DNA of 64,000 bases. Origin: Nocardioides furvisabuli (GTDB lineage: Bacteria; Actinomycetota; Actinomycetes; Propionibacteriales; Nocardioidaceae). The position numbers and the translations under genes are program-made. Shown one piece after another: positions 25,754 through 33,021 of the stretch (the first letter of the stretch is position 1; every line of letters begins with the position of its first letter). A model generated the notes under the pieces. That model searched no databases. It was not told where the DNA came from and was given only the letters and a program-made list of their open reading frames with translations. The stretch lies in assembly GCF_021083185.1 (NCBI RefSeq), contig NZ_JAIGQB010000003.1, positions 1 to 64,000 of the forward strand, written 5' to 3'.

Positions 25754-27019
25754 CTAGACGCCCGCCGAGGAGCGTCGACGGCGCGAGATCGCGTCCACGC
25801 TCGCGGCGAGCAGCAGCACGCCACCGGTGACGATGAAGTTGATGTAGCTCGCCTGGTTGAGCAGGCCCAGGCCGTTGGGGATCGTCGCGATCACCAGCCC
25901 GCCGATGACGGCGTCCATCGCGCGGCCCCGACCGCCGAAGAGGCTGGTGCCACCGATGACTGCGGCGCCGACGGCGTAGAGCAGGTCGTTGCCGCCACCG
26001 GCTCCGGGGGACACCTTGCCCGTGTACGACGCGGACAGCAGACCGGCGATGGCCGCCATGCTCGAGCAGATGACGAACGCCGAGATCCGGACCCGCGTCA
26101 CGTTGATGCCGGCGCGCCGCGCGGCCTCGGCGTTGCCGCCGACGGCGTACAGGTGGCGCCCGAAGCGCGACTTGGTCAGGACGAAGGTCCAGAAGAACAG
26201 CAGGGCGATCACCACGGGGAGCACCCAGGGGATGCCGCTGATCGTGAACAGGTTCGGGTTGGGCGCACGGTTGGCGCTCAGCAGCGCGGTGATGCCGAGC
26301 ACGACCGCGGCCACGACGGCGATCCGCAGCGCGACGAGCCCCAGGGGCTGGTGCACCAGGCCCTTGGCGGAGAGCGAGCGGTAGCGGTAGAGCGACAGGG
26401 CGGCGAAGCCGACGACGATCACCAACGCCGCGATCCACCCGGCGGAGACCGGCACGTTCTTGATCGACAGGCCGCGCAGCACCGGGTCGTTGAACCGCAG
26501 CGACCCGCCGGCGCCGATCAGCTTCAGCGGGATCGCCTGCAGGCCGAGGAAGAACGCGAGCGTGACGACGAAGGACGGGATCCCGAGGACGGAGACGAGC
26601 GAGCCGATGGCGAGGCCGATCACCGCCCCGACCGCGATGCCGGCCAGCGTGGCCAGCCACCACGGCCAGTCGTAGTCGATCAGCATCAGGGCGATCACGG
26701 TCGCCGAGGCGCCGCCGGCGACACCGGCGGACAGGTCGATCTCGCCGAGCAGCAGCACGAAGACGATGCCCATCGCGAGCACGATGATCGAGGCGGCCTG
26801 GATGACCAGGTTGGCCATGTTGTAGGTCGTGAGGAACCGGTCGTGCAGCGAGCTGAAGACCACGAACAGCACCACGAGGCCGAAGATGGCCGGCAGCGAG
26901 CCCATGTCGCCGCCGCGGATGCGGTTGAGGTAGTCGTGGAAGGCGTCGCCGAGCGTCGCGGCCTGGCGGTTGTCGTTGTCGAAGCCCGCGGACGGGGTCG
27001 AGGTGGTGACGTCGGTCAT
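25754..27019 (-). CDS. Sugar ABC transporter permease (XylH/FrcC type)
   Basis: The product is 421 residues with about ten membrane helices (for example AIFGLVVLFVVFSSL, AASIIVLAMGIVFVLLLGEIDLS). The family hallmark GEIDLSAGV-A-GG and the late GANDLLYAVGAAVIGGTSLFGGRG-type loop mark the BPD_transp_2 class that imports monosaccharides. The loop between helices is predicted to contact the ATPase encoded just upstream in the operon. It belongs with the binding protein at 27930 and the ATPase at 27047. Beside xylA and xylB, xylose is the likely cargo, but related sugars are possible. Confidence 0.85.
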   Translation of the reverse strand: MTDVTTSTPSAGFDNDNRQAATLGDAFHDYLNRIRGGDMGSLPAIFGLVVLFVVFSSLHDRFLTTYNMANLVIQAASIIVLAMGIVFVLLLGEIDLSAGVAGGASATVIALMLIDYDWPWWLATLAGIAVGAVIGLAIGSLVSVLGIPSFVVTLAFFLGLQAIPLKLIGAGGSLRFNDPVLRGLSIKNVPVSAGWIAALVIVVGFAALSLYRYRSLSAKGLVHQPLGLVALRIAVVAAVVLGITALLSANRAPNPNLFTISGIPWVLPVVIALLFFWTFVLTKSRFGRHLYAVGGNAEAARRAGINVTRVRISAFVICSSMAAIAGLLSASYTGKVSPGAGGGNDLLYAVGAAVIGGTSLFGGRGRAMDAVIGGLVIATIPNGLGLLNQASYINFIVTGGVLLLAASVDAISRRRRSSAGV

Positions 27020-27046
27020 GAGTGTCTCCGGTCCTTCGCGGGCGGG

Positions 27047-27832
27047 TCAGACGGCTGCGTCCGCGGAGTCCTCGGCGATGCCGAGGTCCCCGGAGCGTCC
27101 GGCCGTGATGAGCTCGACGACCTGGCTGTGCGTGACGTCCTTCGCAGGCACGTCCGCGGCCACCTGGCCGAGGTAGAGGGCGGTGATGCGGTCGGCGACC
27201 TCGAAGACGTCGCCCATGTTGTGGGAGATCAGGACCACGCCGAGGCCGTGGTCGGCGAGACGACGTACGAGGTCGAGCACCTGGCGGGTCTGGGCCACGC
27301 CGAGCGCGGCGGTGGGCTCGTCGAGGAGGACGACCTTGGAGTTCCACAGCACGGCCTTGGCGATCGCCACCGTCTGGCGCTGACCACCCGACAGGCTGGC
27401 GACGCTCTGGCGCACGGACTTCACGGTCCGCACCGAGAGCGAGGTCAGGGTCTCGCGGGCGCGCGTCTCCATGCTGACCTCGTCCAGGCCGAAACGGCTG
27501 GTCTCCTCGCGCCCGAGGAACATGTTCTCGACGATGTCGAGGTTGTCGCACAGCGCGAGGTCCTGGTAGACGATCTCGACACCGAGCGCGGCGACGTCGC
27601 GTGGACCGTGGACCTCCACGGGCTTGCCGTCGAAGAGGTAGTCGCCGCTGTCGCGGCCGTAGATGCCGGCGATGATCTTGACCAGCGTCGACTTGCCGGC
27701 GCCGTTGTCACCGACGAGTGCGGTGACCTGCCCCGGGTAGACAGCGAAGTCCACGTCGTGCAGGACGTGCACCACGCCGAAGCTCTTGTTGACTCCGCGC
27801 AGCTCGAGCAACGGCTCAACCATGGGATTCAC
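27047..27832 (-). CDS. Sugar ABC transporter ATPase, single-domain
   Basis: The product is 261 residues. It energises sugar uptake by ATP hydrolysis on the inner membrane face. Walker A GDNGAGKSTLVK (near residue 40), Q-loop YQDLALCDNL, signature LSGGQRQ (near 147), Walker B VVLLDEPTAALG and the switch His in LISHNM are all present. Classical XylG and RbsA carry two fused ATPase domains (about 500 residues). This one has a single domain, as in the fructose importer FrcA, so it must work as a homodimer. Confidence 0.88.
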   Translation of the reverse strand: MNPMVEPLLELRGVNKSFGVVHVLHDVDFAVYPGQVTALVGDNGAGKSTLVKIIAGIYGRDSGDYLFDGKPVEVHGPRDVAALGVEIVYQDLALCDNLDIVENMFLGREETSRFGLDEVSMETRARETLTSLSVRTVKSVRQSVASLSGGQRQTVAIAKAVLWNSKVVLLDEPTAALGVAQTRQVLDLVRRLADHGLGVVLISHNMGDVFEVADRITALYLGQVAADVPAKDVTHSQVVELITAGRSGDLGIAEDSADAAV

Positions 27833-27869
27833 TTCCGATCGAGAAGAATTTGTTGTGCGGGTGGACAGA

Positions 27870-27903
27870 ACGACGCCCGGGCCGGGAGCGGCCCGGGCGT
27901 CGT
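27870..27903 (-). terminator. Intercistronic stem-loop after the binding-protein gene
   Basis: A perfect 15-bp stem (ACGACGCCCGGGCCG and its complement) with a 4-base loop lies between the binding-protein stop and the ATPase start. Such hairpins stop or stabilise most transcripts so that the binding protein is made in excess over the membrane components. Confidence 0.7.
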
Positions 27904-27929
27904 CCGTGGTGTGTCCGGGCCTCAGGAGG

Positions 27930-29024
27930 TCAGGAGATGCCGGCCTTCTGGCACAGCTTGGCGAACTTGCCCGCGCAGACGTCCTCGGCCTTCTGGCCGC
28001 CGTCGTCGATCACGTCGCCCACGTTGTCCTTGGTGATGGACTGCGGGGTCAGCAGGATCGAGGGGACCTCGCTGTCGTCCGAGGAGTCGACCGTGCTGCC
28101 GGTGACCTCGGCCTCCTCGCCGTTGGCGAGCGCGATGGCGACGTCGGCCAGCGCACCGGCCTCCTGCGTGGCGGACTTGTAGACCGTCATGCACTGGGTG
28201 CCGGCCAGCACGTTCTGCAGGCCCTCGACGGTGGCGTCCTGGCCGGTGACCGGGACCTTGCCGGCCTGGCCGGCGCCCTCGAGGATGTTGATCGCGGCGC
28301 CGCCGAGACCGTCGTTCGCAGCGAGCACGCCGTCGACCTTGCCGTCGGCCGCCGTGTAGAGCTGCTGGAAGATCGTGGCAGCCTGCTCGTTGTCCCAGTC
28401 GGGCACAGCCTGCTCGCCGACGACGGTGTAGTTGCTCATCTCGTCGAGCACGCTGTGGGCGCCCTCGGCGAACAGGGTCGCGTTGTTGTCGGTGGGCGAG
28501 CCGTTGAGGTAGACGATGTTCGCCTCCTTGTCACCGAGGCAGTCCGCGAGGCCCTGGCCCTGCAGCTCGCCGACCTTGGTGTTGTCGAAGGAGACGTAGT
28601 ACTCCGCCGAGCCACCGAGGGTGAGGCGGTCGTAGTCGATGGTGGCCACGCCCTGCGAGGCGGCCTTCTCCTGGATCGCCGCGCCGGACTCGGAGTCGAG
28701 GTTGACGATCGCGAGGACGGTGACCCCGTTGCCGATCATCGAGTCGGCGATCTGGGTCATCTTGTTGGCGTCGCCCTCGGCGTTCTGGATGTCGTAGTCG
28801 ACACCGGCCTCCTCGAAGGCGGCCTCCAGGGCCGGGCGGTCCGCGCTCTCCCAGCGGACCGAGGACTCGGTGTCGGGGAGGATGACGCCGATCTTGCCCT
28901 GCGCCTCACCGCCGCTGCCGTCGCTCCCACTGCCACCGTCGCCGCTGTCGTCGCCGCCACAGGCGGTGAGCGCCATCGAGACACCGAGCAGGGGGACCAA
29001 GACCAAACTGTGCTTCCGCTTCAC
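27930..29024 (-). CDS. Sugar ABC transporter substrate-binding lipoprotein (XylF-like)
   Basis: The product is 364 residues, starting at GTG 29024 with AGGAGG 8 bp upstream. The lipoprotein signal MKRKHSLVLVPLLGVSMALTAC has a lipobox LTAC, so the mature protein is lipid-anchored outside the membrane, followed by a Gly/Ser/Asp linker. The periplasmic-binding-protein (type 1) domain starts at KIGVILPDTESSVRWESADRP, matching xylose-binding XylF proteins, with VDGVLAANDGLGGAAI and VPVTGQDATVEGLQ. First gene of the leftward operon. Confidence 0.9.
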   Translation of the reverse strand: MKRKHSLVLVPLLGVSMALTACGGDDSGDGGSGSDGSGGEAQGKIGVILPDTESSVRWESADRPALEAAFEEAGVDYDIQNAEGDANKMTQIADSMIGNGVTVLAIVNLDSESGAAIQEKAASQGVATIDYDRLTLGGSAEYYVSFDNTKVGELQGQGLADCLGDKEANIVYLNGSPTDNNATLFAEGAHSVLDEMSNYTVVGEQAVPDWDNEQAATIFQQLYTAADGKVDGVLAANDGLGGAAINILEGAGQAGKVPVTGQDATVEGLQNVLAGTQCMTVYKSATQEAGALADVAIALANGEEAEVTGSTVDSSDDSEVPSILLTPQSITKDNVGDVIDDGGQKAEDVCAGKFAKLCQKAGIS

Positions 29025-29085
29025 ACGAACCGCCTCCTAGCGATCTGGATCGCACGGCGACCGTCTGTGGAGCACTGGGCCGTCG

Positions 29086-29114
29086 TACATATGTTGTGCG
29101 GAACAACATATGTA
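29086..29114. promoter_or_regulatory. Perfect palindrome upstream of the transporter operon
   Basis: TACATATGTTGT and ACAACATATGTA flank a 5-bp centre (GCGGA), 62 bp before the binding-protein start. Perfect 12-bp arms indicate a dimeric regulator site, most likely for one of the two ROK proteins. It differs in sequence from the palindrome in the xylBA promoter, so the two regulators may each own one site. Confidence 0.65.
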
Positions 29115-29198
29115 GTGATGGTCGTCACGTCCAGAGGGGAGCCGCGCCGTTAGCGGTTCGTTACCGAAGTGGGGGTCGTCGACCCCCGGACAGGCGTA

Positions 29199-29229
29199 GG
29201 GGCGACTGGACCACTGGTCCAGCCGCCCC
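29199..29229. terminator. Hairpin downstream of dps
   Basis: GGGGCG-a-CTGGACC pairs with GGTCCAG-c-CGCCCC around a 3-base loop, one internal mismatch. It lies 41 bp after the dps stop and separates dps from the transporter operator. A second smaller stem (GGGGGTC/GACCCCC) sits at 29171-29187. Confidence 0.55.
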
Positions 29230-29270
29230 TTCAGTGACGGATGTGTCGACGCGTCTGCGCGCCGCGCAGG

Positions 29271-29876
29271 TCAACGCTTGCGGGAGCGCCTCGACACCTT
29301 CTCGGCGGCCTCGACCTCGCCCGAGGTGCCGGAGGTGGCCAGCTCGCCGGAGACGCCCTGGAGGTGAGCGCGCACGAACCACTGGAACTGCTCCAGGTCG
29401 GCCGTCTGGCCGATCACGATGTCCTCGGTCACGGGGTCGTCGCCCACCGCCTCGATCGCGGCGCGGTGGTCCTCGATCACGCCGGTGTAGACGAGGTCGA
29501 GCGCGGCGAGGTGGGCCGCGGTGTCGGCTCGCGTGAGGTCGTAGTCGTCCCAGGTGCGCGCGGCCACCAGGGCGCCGGGCAGGCCGTTCGGCGGGACGCC
29601 GAGGGTCGACATCCGCTCGGCGAGGACGTCGATCATGTCGCGCACGCCGTCGATCTGCGGGTCGAGCATCTCGTGCACGCCGATGAAGTGCGGGCCCACG
29701 ACGTTCCAGTGGGCGTGCTTGAGGGTGAGCGCCAGGTCGTTGAGCGCGTGCACCCGCATCTGCAGCGCGTCGGCCACCCGATGGCCGGTCGCGGCGTCCA
29801 GTCCGGGGACGGTGAGGGGGGCGTCGGCGTCGCTGGACACCGAGGTGGTCGCGGATCGAGTCGTCTTCTTCGCCAT
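29271..29876 (-). CDS. dps: Dps-family ferritin-like DNA-protection protein
   Basis: The product is 201 residues. Dps dodecamers oxidise and store iron with H2O2 and shield DNA in stress or stationary phase. The ferroxidase ligands are visible in LTLKHAHWNVVGPHFIGVHEMLD and QIDGVRDMIDVLAERM (His near 54, Asp and Glu near 77-85). Both ends are extended: a Lys/Thr/Ser N-terminal tail (MAKKTTRSATT) and a basic C-terminal tail (VSRRSRKR), either of which may bind DNA. The start has TAGCGT exactly 6 bp upstream and is divergent from the SRPBCC gene. Confidence 0.85.
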   Translation of the reverse strand: MAKKTTRSATTSVSSDADAPLTVPGLDAATGHRVADALQMRVHALNDLALTLKHAHWNVVGPHFIGVHEMLDPQIDGVRDMIDVLAERMSTLGVPPNGLPGALVAARTWDDYDLTRADTAAHLAALDLVYTGVIEDHRAAIEAVGDDPVTEDIVIGQTADLEQFQWFVRAHLQGVSGELATSGTSGEVEAAEKVSRRSRKR

Positions 29877-29882
29877 GGCTCC

Positions 29883-29942
29883 ACGCTAGGAGGCCCGACC
29901 AAGGCCGACACCAGCCGGAGGGAGGTGGCCGCTGGCTACGGT
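29883..29942. promoter_or_regulatory. Divergent leaderless promoters of dps and the SRPBCC gene
   Basis: TAGCGT (29883-29888, minus) and TACGGT (29937-29942, plus) each sit 6 bp from their start codons, 48 bp apart. The intervening DNA would hold both -35 regions, so the two promoters probably share control elements. Confidence 0.5.
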
Positions 29943-29948
29943 GGGCCC

Positions 29949-30386
29949 GTGCCCTCCATCACCCGCACCTTCGCGACGACTGCCTCTCCCGAGGCGGCGC
30001 ACGCCTACCTCGCCGACTTCCGCACGGCCGAGGAGTGGGACCCGGGCACCCGCACGTGCGAGCGCACCAGCGGCGACGGCGGGGTCGGCACGACCTACCG
30101 CAACATCTCGTCCTTCTTCGGCCGCACCGTCGAGATCACCTACACCGCCGCCGAGGTCGTGGTGCCGACCCGGGTGCACCTGCGCGGCACCAACGAGTCC
30201 TTCGAAGGTGCCGACATCTTCGAGATCACCCCGACGACCGGCGGCGCGCGGGTCGTCTACACGGCGCAGATGTCCTTCTCCGGCCTCTCGCGGCTGGCCT
30301 CGCCGCTCGTGCGGGCCTACCTCCCGCTGCTGGCCTCGAAGACGGTGGACCAGCTCCGCACCTGCCTCGACCGTCAAGCCGGCTGA
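29949..30386 (+). CDS. SRPBCC (START-like) family protein
   Basis: The product is 145 residues, starting at GTG 29949 behind TACGGT. The polyketide-cyclase/START-like helix-grip fold is suggested by SITRTFATTASPEAAHAYLADF at the N-terminus and EEWDPGTRTCERTSGDGGVGTTY, followed by beta strands and a long C-terminal helix (LLASKTVDQLRTCLD). Members bind hydrophobic ligands in the barrel; no ligand can be named. Divergent from dps, so possibly stress-linked. Confidence 0.7.
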   Translation: MPSITRTFATTASPEAAHAYLADFRTAEEWDPGTRTCERTSGDGGVGTTYRNISSFFGRTVEITYTAAEVVVPTRVHLRGTNESFEGADIFEITPTTGGARVVYTAQMSFSGLSRLASPLVRAYLPLLASKTVDQLRTCLDRQAG

Positions 30387-30462
30387 GCGACCTCGGTCGC
30401 GTGGCGGCGCCCACCTCCCGACGGGTGAGGATCAGAGCATCGAGGGGTGGCACGGTGGAGCG

Positions 30463-30741
30463 ATGGCCGAGAAGAAGAAACGGGACCCGGGGCCGTCCGT
30501 GAAGGACGCCGAGGTGTACGAGGCGCTGCGTGACGACGGCGCGAGCAAGGAGAAGGCAGCGCGCATCGCGAACGCCTCAGCCGCCCAGGGCCGCTCGGAG
30601 GTCGGGGAGCGCGGCGGCGAGGCGGCCGACTACGAGGACCGCACCGTCGAGGAGCTGCGCGAGCGCGCGGCGGAGCTCGACATCGATGGTCGCTCGTCGA
30701 TGACCAAGGACGAGCTGATCGACGCCCTGCGTCACCGCTGA
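30463..30741 (+). CDS. Small Rho-N/SAP-like protein (DUF7218-type)
   Basis: The product is 92 residues, highly charged. The first half (KDAEVYEALRDDGASKEKAARIANASAAQGR) matches a family of small actinobacterial proteins, and the second half (YEDRTVEELRERAAELDIDGRSSMTKDELIDALR) is a Rho-termination-factor N-terminal-like helix-extended loop that binds nucleic acid. Likely a small nucleoid or stress protein. Its stop is 10 bp from the convergent MerR gene stop, with a hairpin over the junction. Confidence 0.65.
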   Translation: MAEKKKRDPGPSVKDAEVYEALRDDGASKEKAARIANASAAQGRSEVGERGGEAADYEDRTVEELRERAAELDIDGRSSMTKDELIDALRHR

Positions 30742-30745
30742 CGCA
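30728..30745. terminator. Short hairpin between convergent genes
   Basis: TGCGTCA and TGACGCA pair around CCGC, straddling the stop of the Rho-N-like gene and 6 bp from the MerR gene stop. Confidence 0.4.
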
Positions 30746-30751
30746 CGGAGC

Positions 30752-31600
30752 TCACCCGGGCGGGTCGAGCCGGGCGAGCGCGCGCAGCCACATCCGGTCA
30801 GCGTCCACCGCTGCGGTCGCCGGACCGTGTGACGGCTCGTCGAGCACCGCCGTCGCCGAGGCGGGCGGTGTCGCCCCGGACGCCCGCGCCACGTCGACGA
30901 GCACGCGCGCCGCCGCCAGTGCGGCAGGCCGGTGGGTGCTGATGACGGACTCGTAGACGGGCGTGCCTCCCGGGGCGCCCGGCACCTCCCACGCCGAGAC
31001 GACGGCCGCGCGCGAGGCGCTGACGGTGACCACCGTCCACTCCCGCCGCAGGGGCGACCGCTCGGGCAGCTGGCACCGGGCCGGGTGCGCCGAGGGGTCG
31101 GCAGGGTGGGCCTCGTCGAACTCGGCCACGACGGCGGCCCACGACGCCGTACGCGCCAGCTCGTCCCAGCGGTGCCGGGAGCGGGCGAACTTGTGACCCT
31201 CCTGGAAGGTGCCGAGCACGAGAGGGCGGTCAGCGCGGGCGAGTGCCTCGTCCTCGACCGCGTGCGACGCGGCCAGCAGCGCCCGTCGCCCGAGCCGGTG
31301 GACGACGAGGTGCGGGAACTCGCGCGACAGCACGGCGTGGACCGAGTCGACGGCACCCCGCTCGTGGCGTCGGCGTACGGCGTCGATGGCGACCTGGAGC
31401 CCCACCCCGGACTCGCGCACCTCGAGCACCTGGCGCACGAGCTCGACGTCGGCCTCGGAGAAGCGGCGGTGGCCGGTGGGCGAGCGCTCGCCGGCGGGGA
31501 AGCCGAACCGGTTCTCCCAGGTCCGCAGCACTGCCGGGGTCAGCCCGGTCCGGTCGGCCAGGACGCCGATGCTCAAGCCGCCGGCTGCTCCGGTGTCCAT
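30752..31600 (-). CDS. MerR-family regulator with DICT sensory domain
   Basis: The product is 282 residues, ATG 31600 with GGAGG 4 bp upstream; ATG 31618 is an alternative. The MerR winged helix is at residues 8-75 (LSIGVLADRTGLTPAVLRTWENRFGFP, then SPTGHRRFSEADVELV). From about residue 120 the sequence LVLGTFQEGHKFARSRHRWDELARTA, then PLRREWTVVTVSASRAAVVSAWE follows the DICT pattern, a sensory module often found with light or signalling domains. The intergenic region upstream has TGTACA- and TATACA-type boxes that could be its operator, shared with the divergent small membrane gene. Confidence 0.75.
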   Translation of the reverse strand: MDTGAAGGLSIGVLADRTGLTPAVLRTWENRFGFPAGERSPTGHRRFSEADVELVRQVLEVRESGVGLQVAIDAVRRRHERGAVDSVHAVLSREFPHLVVHRLGRRALLAASHAVEDEALARADRPLVLGTFQEGHKFARSRHRWDELARTASWAAVVAEFDEAHPADPSAHPARCQLPERSPLRREWTVVTVSASRAAVVSAWEVPGAPGGTPVYESVISTHRPAALAAARVLVDVARASGATPPASATAVLDEPSHGPATAAVDADRMWLRALARLDPPG

Positions 31601-31630
31601 GACGCCTCCACGATTCATCTCGTCCAACCC

Positions 31631-31659
31631 TTGTACAACGTGTGGAAATAACCTATACA
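31631..31659 (+). promoter_or_regulatory. Promoter of the small membrane protein, with MerR-type boxes
   Basis: TTGTAC (31631-31636) and TATACA (31654-31659) are 17 bp apart, a good housekeeping promoter. TTGTACAA and TATACAG, with TGTAGAAG after them, are spaced about one to two helical turns, as in LitR/CarH-type MerR operators. Control by the divergent MerR-DICT protein is inferred. Confidence 0.5.
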
Positions 31660-31720
31660 GGACTGTAGAAGTTTTCGCACCATCCAGATGACACCCCACA
31701 CGAGACACCAGGAGAATCCC

Positions 31721-31912
31721 ATGGGCACAGTGATCCTGATCGGGACGGTGGCGATCATCGTGGCCATCGTCGGCTGCTTCGGCATCTGGCGCTTGGACGC
31801 GTCGCGCGCCGACGAGATCGAGCACCAGACCCCGCCGTCGCCGCGCCCGCAGCTCGGCGTCGTGCCGGCTCGCACCGCACCCAGCACTCCCCCGCGCCAC
31901 ATCGGCTCCTGA
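31721..31912 (+). CDS. Small single-pass membrane protein
   Basis: The product is 63 residues. ATG 31721 is preceded by AGGAG at 31710-31714. One membrane helix occupies residues 2-23 (GTVILIGTVAIIVAIVGCFGIW), and the rest is a Pro-rich polar tail. No family recognised. It is divergent from the MerR-DICT gene, whose probable target it is. Confidence 0.6.
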   Translation: MGTVILIGTVAIIVAIVGCFGIWRLDASRADEIEHQTPPSPRPQLGVVPARTAPSTPPRHIGS

Positions 31913-32019
31913 CCGGCACCCACCCGCACGGGTGTCCTCGGTCGCCCGTCCGCGTGGCAGGTTCGATGGTGACCACCCGGTCAGCACCGACGCACACCCG
32001 ACACGTAGGAGGAACCACC

Positions 32020-32193
32020 ATGGGACTCGACGACAAGATCGGCAACAAGGCCGAGGAGCTCAAGGGCCAGGGCAAGGAGCACACCGGCAAGGCGACCGGC
32101 GACGAGCAGCTCGAGGCCGAGGGCAAGGGCGACCAGGCCGGCGCGAACCTCAAGCAGGCCGGCGAGAAGGTCAAGGACGTCTTCAAGGGCTGA
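32020..32193 (+). CDS. CsbD-family stress protein
   Basis: The product is 57 residues, ATG 32020 with AGGAGG 6 bp upstream. CsbD proteins are small, very hydrophilic, general-stress induced helices of unknown mechanism. The signature GLDDKIGNKAEELKGQGKE, then GKATGDEQLEAEGKGDQ is clear. No cysteines or hydrophobic core. Confidence 0.85.
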   Translation: MGLDDKIGNKAEELKGQGKEHTGKATGDEQLEAEGKGDQAGANLKQAGEKVKDVFKG

Positions 32194-32309
32194 CCGCCCG
32201 CACCACGCGTCGCCCGAGGCGACGCCCCCCGGCCCCGCCGGCGGCTACCTACCCCCGTGTGGCCGCCGGCGGTCGCATGTCCGGATGGCCCTGCGGGTAC
32301 GACTGCGGC

Positions 32310-32807
32310 ATGGACGCGACCGGCGCCGGCGAGGCGGACGACCAGCAGTGGGTGGAGCGCATCGCCGACCGGGCCCGGGCCGACGGCGTGGGCGTGGCCG
32401 TCGCGGAGTCGCTGACGGCCGGCCGGCTCTCGGCGACGCTCGGCCGCGGCAGCGAGGCCTCCTCGTGGTACCGCGGCGCGGTCGTGGCCTACGCGAGCGA
32501 GGTCAAGCACGCGGTTCTCGGCGTGGACCCCGGCCCGGTCGTGACCGACGGCTGCGCACGCCAGATGGCCGAGGGCGTACGCCGCCTGCTGGGCGCCGAC
32601 GTCGGGCTCGGGATGACCGGGGTCGGCGGGCCGGGCAGCCAGGAGGGACGTCCACCCGGGACGGTTCACCTCGCGATCGCGGACCGACGCGGGACGCGGT
32701 CGCAGGAGGTGCACCTCGAGGGGGAGCCGGACGAGGTCCTCGCCTCCGCGACCACCTTGGCGCTGGTCGAGCTGGCGAGGGCGCTCGGCGCGGCCCCCGA
32801 CGACTGA
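32310..32807 (+). CDS. CinA C-terminal family protein (nicotinamide-nucleotide amidase type)
   Basis: The product is 165 residues. The family deamidates nicotinamide mononucleotide to the acid form for NAD salvage. Motifs: VAVAESLTAGRLSATL, SSWYRGAVVAYASEVKHAVLGV, GMTGVGGPG and GTVHLAIA. It is a stand-alone PncC-type domain rather than the long CinA. ATG 32310 has TACGAC 6 bp upstream, a weak -10 with the leaderless spacing seen elsewhere here. One substitution (QEGRPPGT in the loop usually reading dgkpvGt) is within family range. Confidence 0.8.
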   Translation: MDATGAGEADDQQWVERIADRARADGVGVAVAESLTAGRLSATLGRGSEASSWYRGAVVAYASEVKHAVLGVDPGPVVTDGCARQMAEGVRRLLGADVGLGMTGVGGPGSQEGRPPGTVHLAIADRRGTRSQEVHLEGEPDEVLASATTLALVELARALGAAPDD

Positions 32808-32850
32808 CGACTGGCCGCATGGGAGGGCGTGACGCGGGTACCGACGGGTC

Positions 32851-32985
32851 ATGGACCCCCGTCATGAACCCGACAAGGTCGACCCCACGGAGCAGAGCGG
32901 TCGCTCCGTGATGGTCACCGGCGCCGTGATCGGCATCCTGGTCGCACTCGCGCTGATGCTGCTGGTCTACTTCCTCGCGCGCTGA
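32851..32985 (+). CDS. Small single-pass membrane protein
   Basis: The product is 44 residues, too short for most gene callers. A polar N-terminus (MDPRHEPDKVDPTEQSGRS) leads to one membrane helix (VTGAVIGILVALALMLLVYFLAR) and stop. Codon bias is strong throughout. TACCGA lies 6 bp before the ATG. It stands between the CinA-like gene and recC; no function can be assigned. Confidence 0.6.
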   Translation: MDPRHEPDKVDPTEQSGRSVMVTGAVIGILVALALMLLVYFLAR

Positions 32986-33021
32986 CACCGGCTGTCGGTC
33001 GCCGCTCATAGGGTGGCGCCC

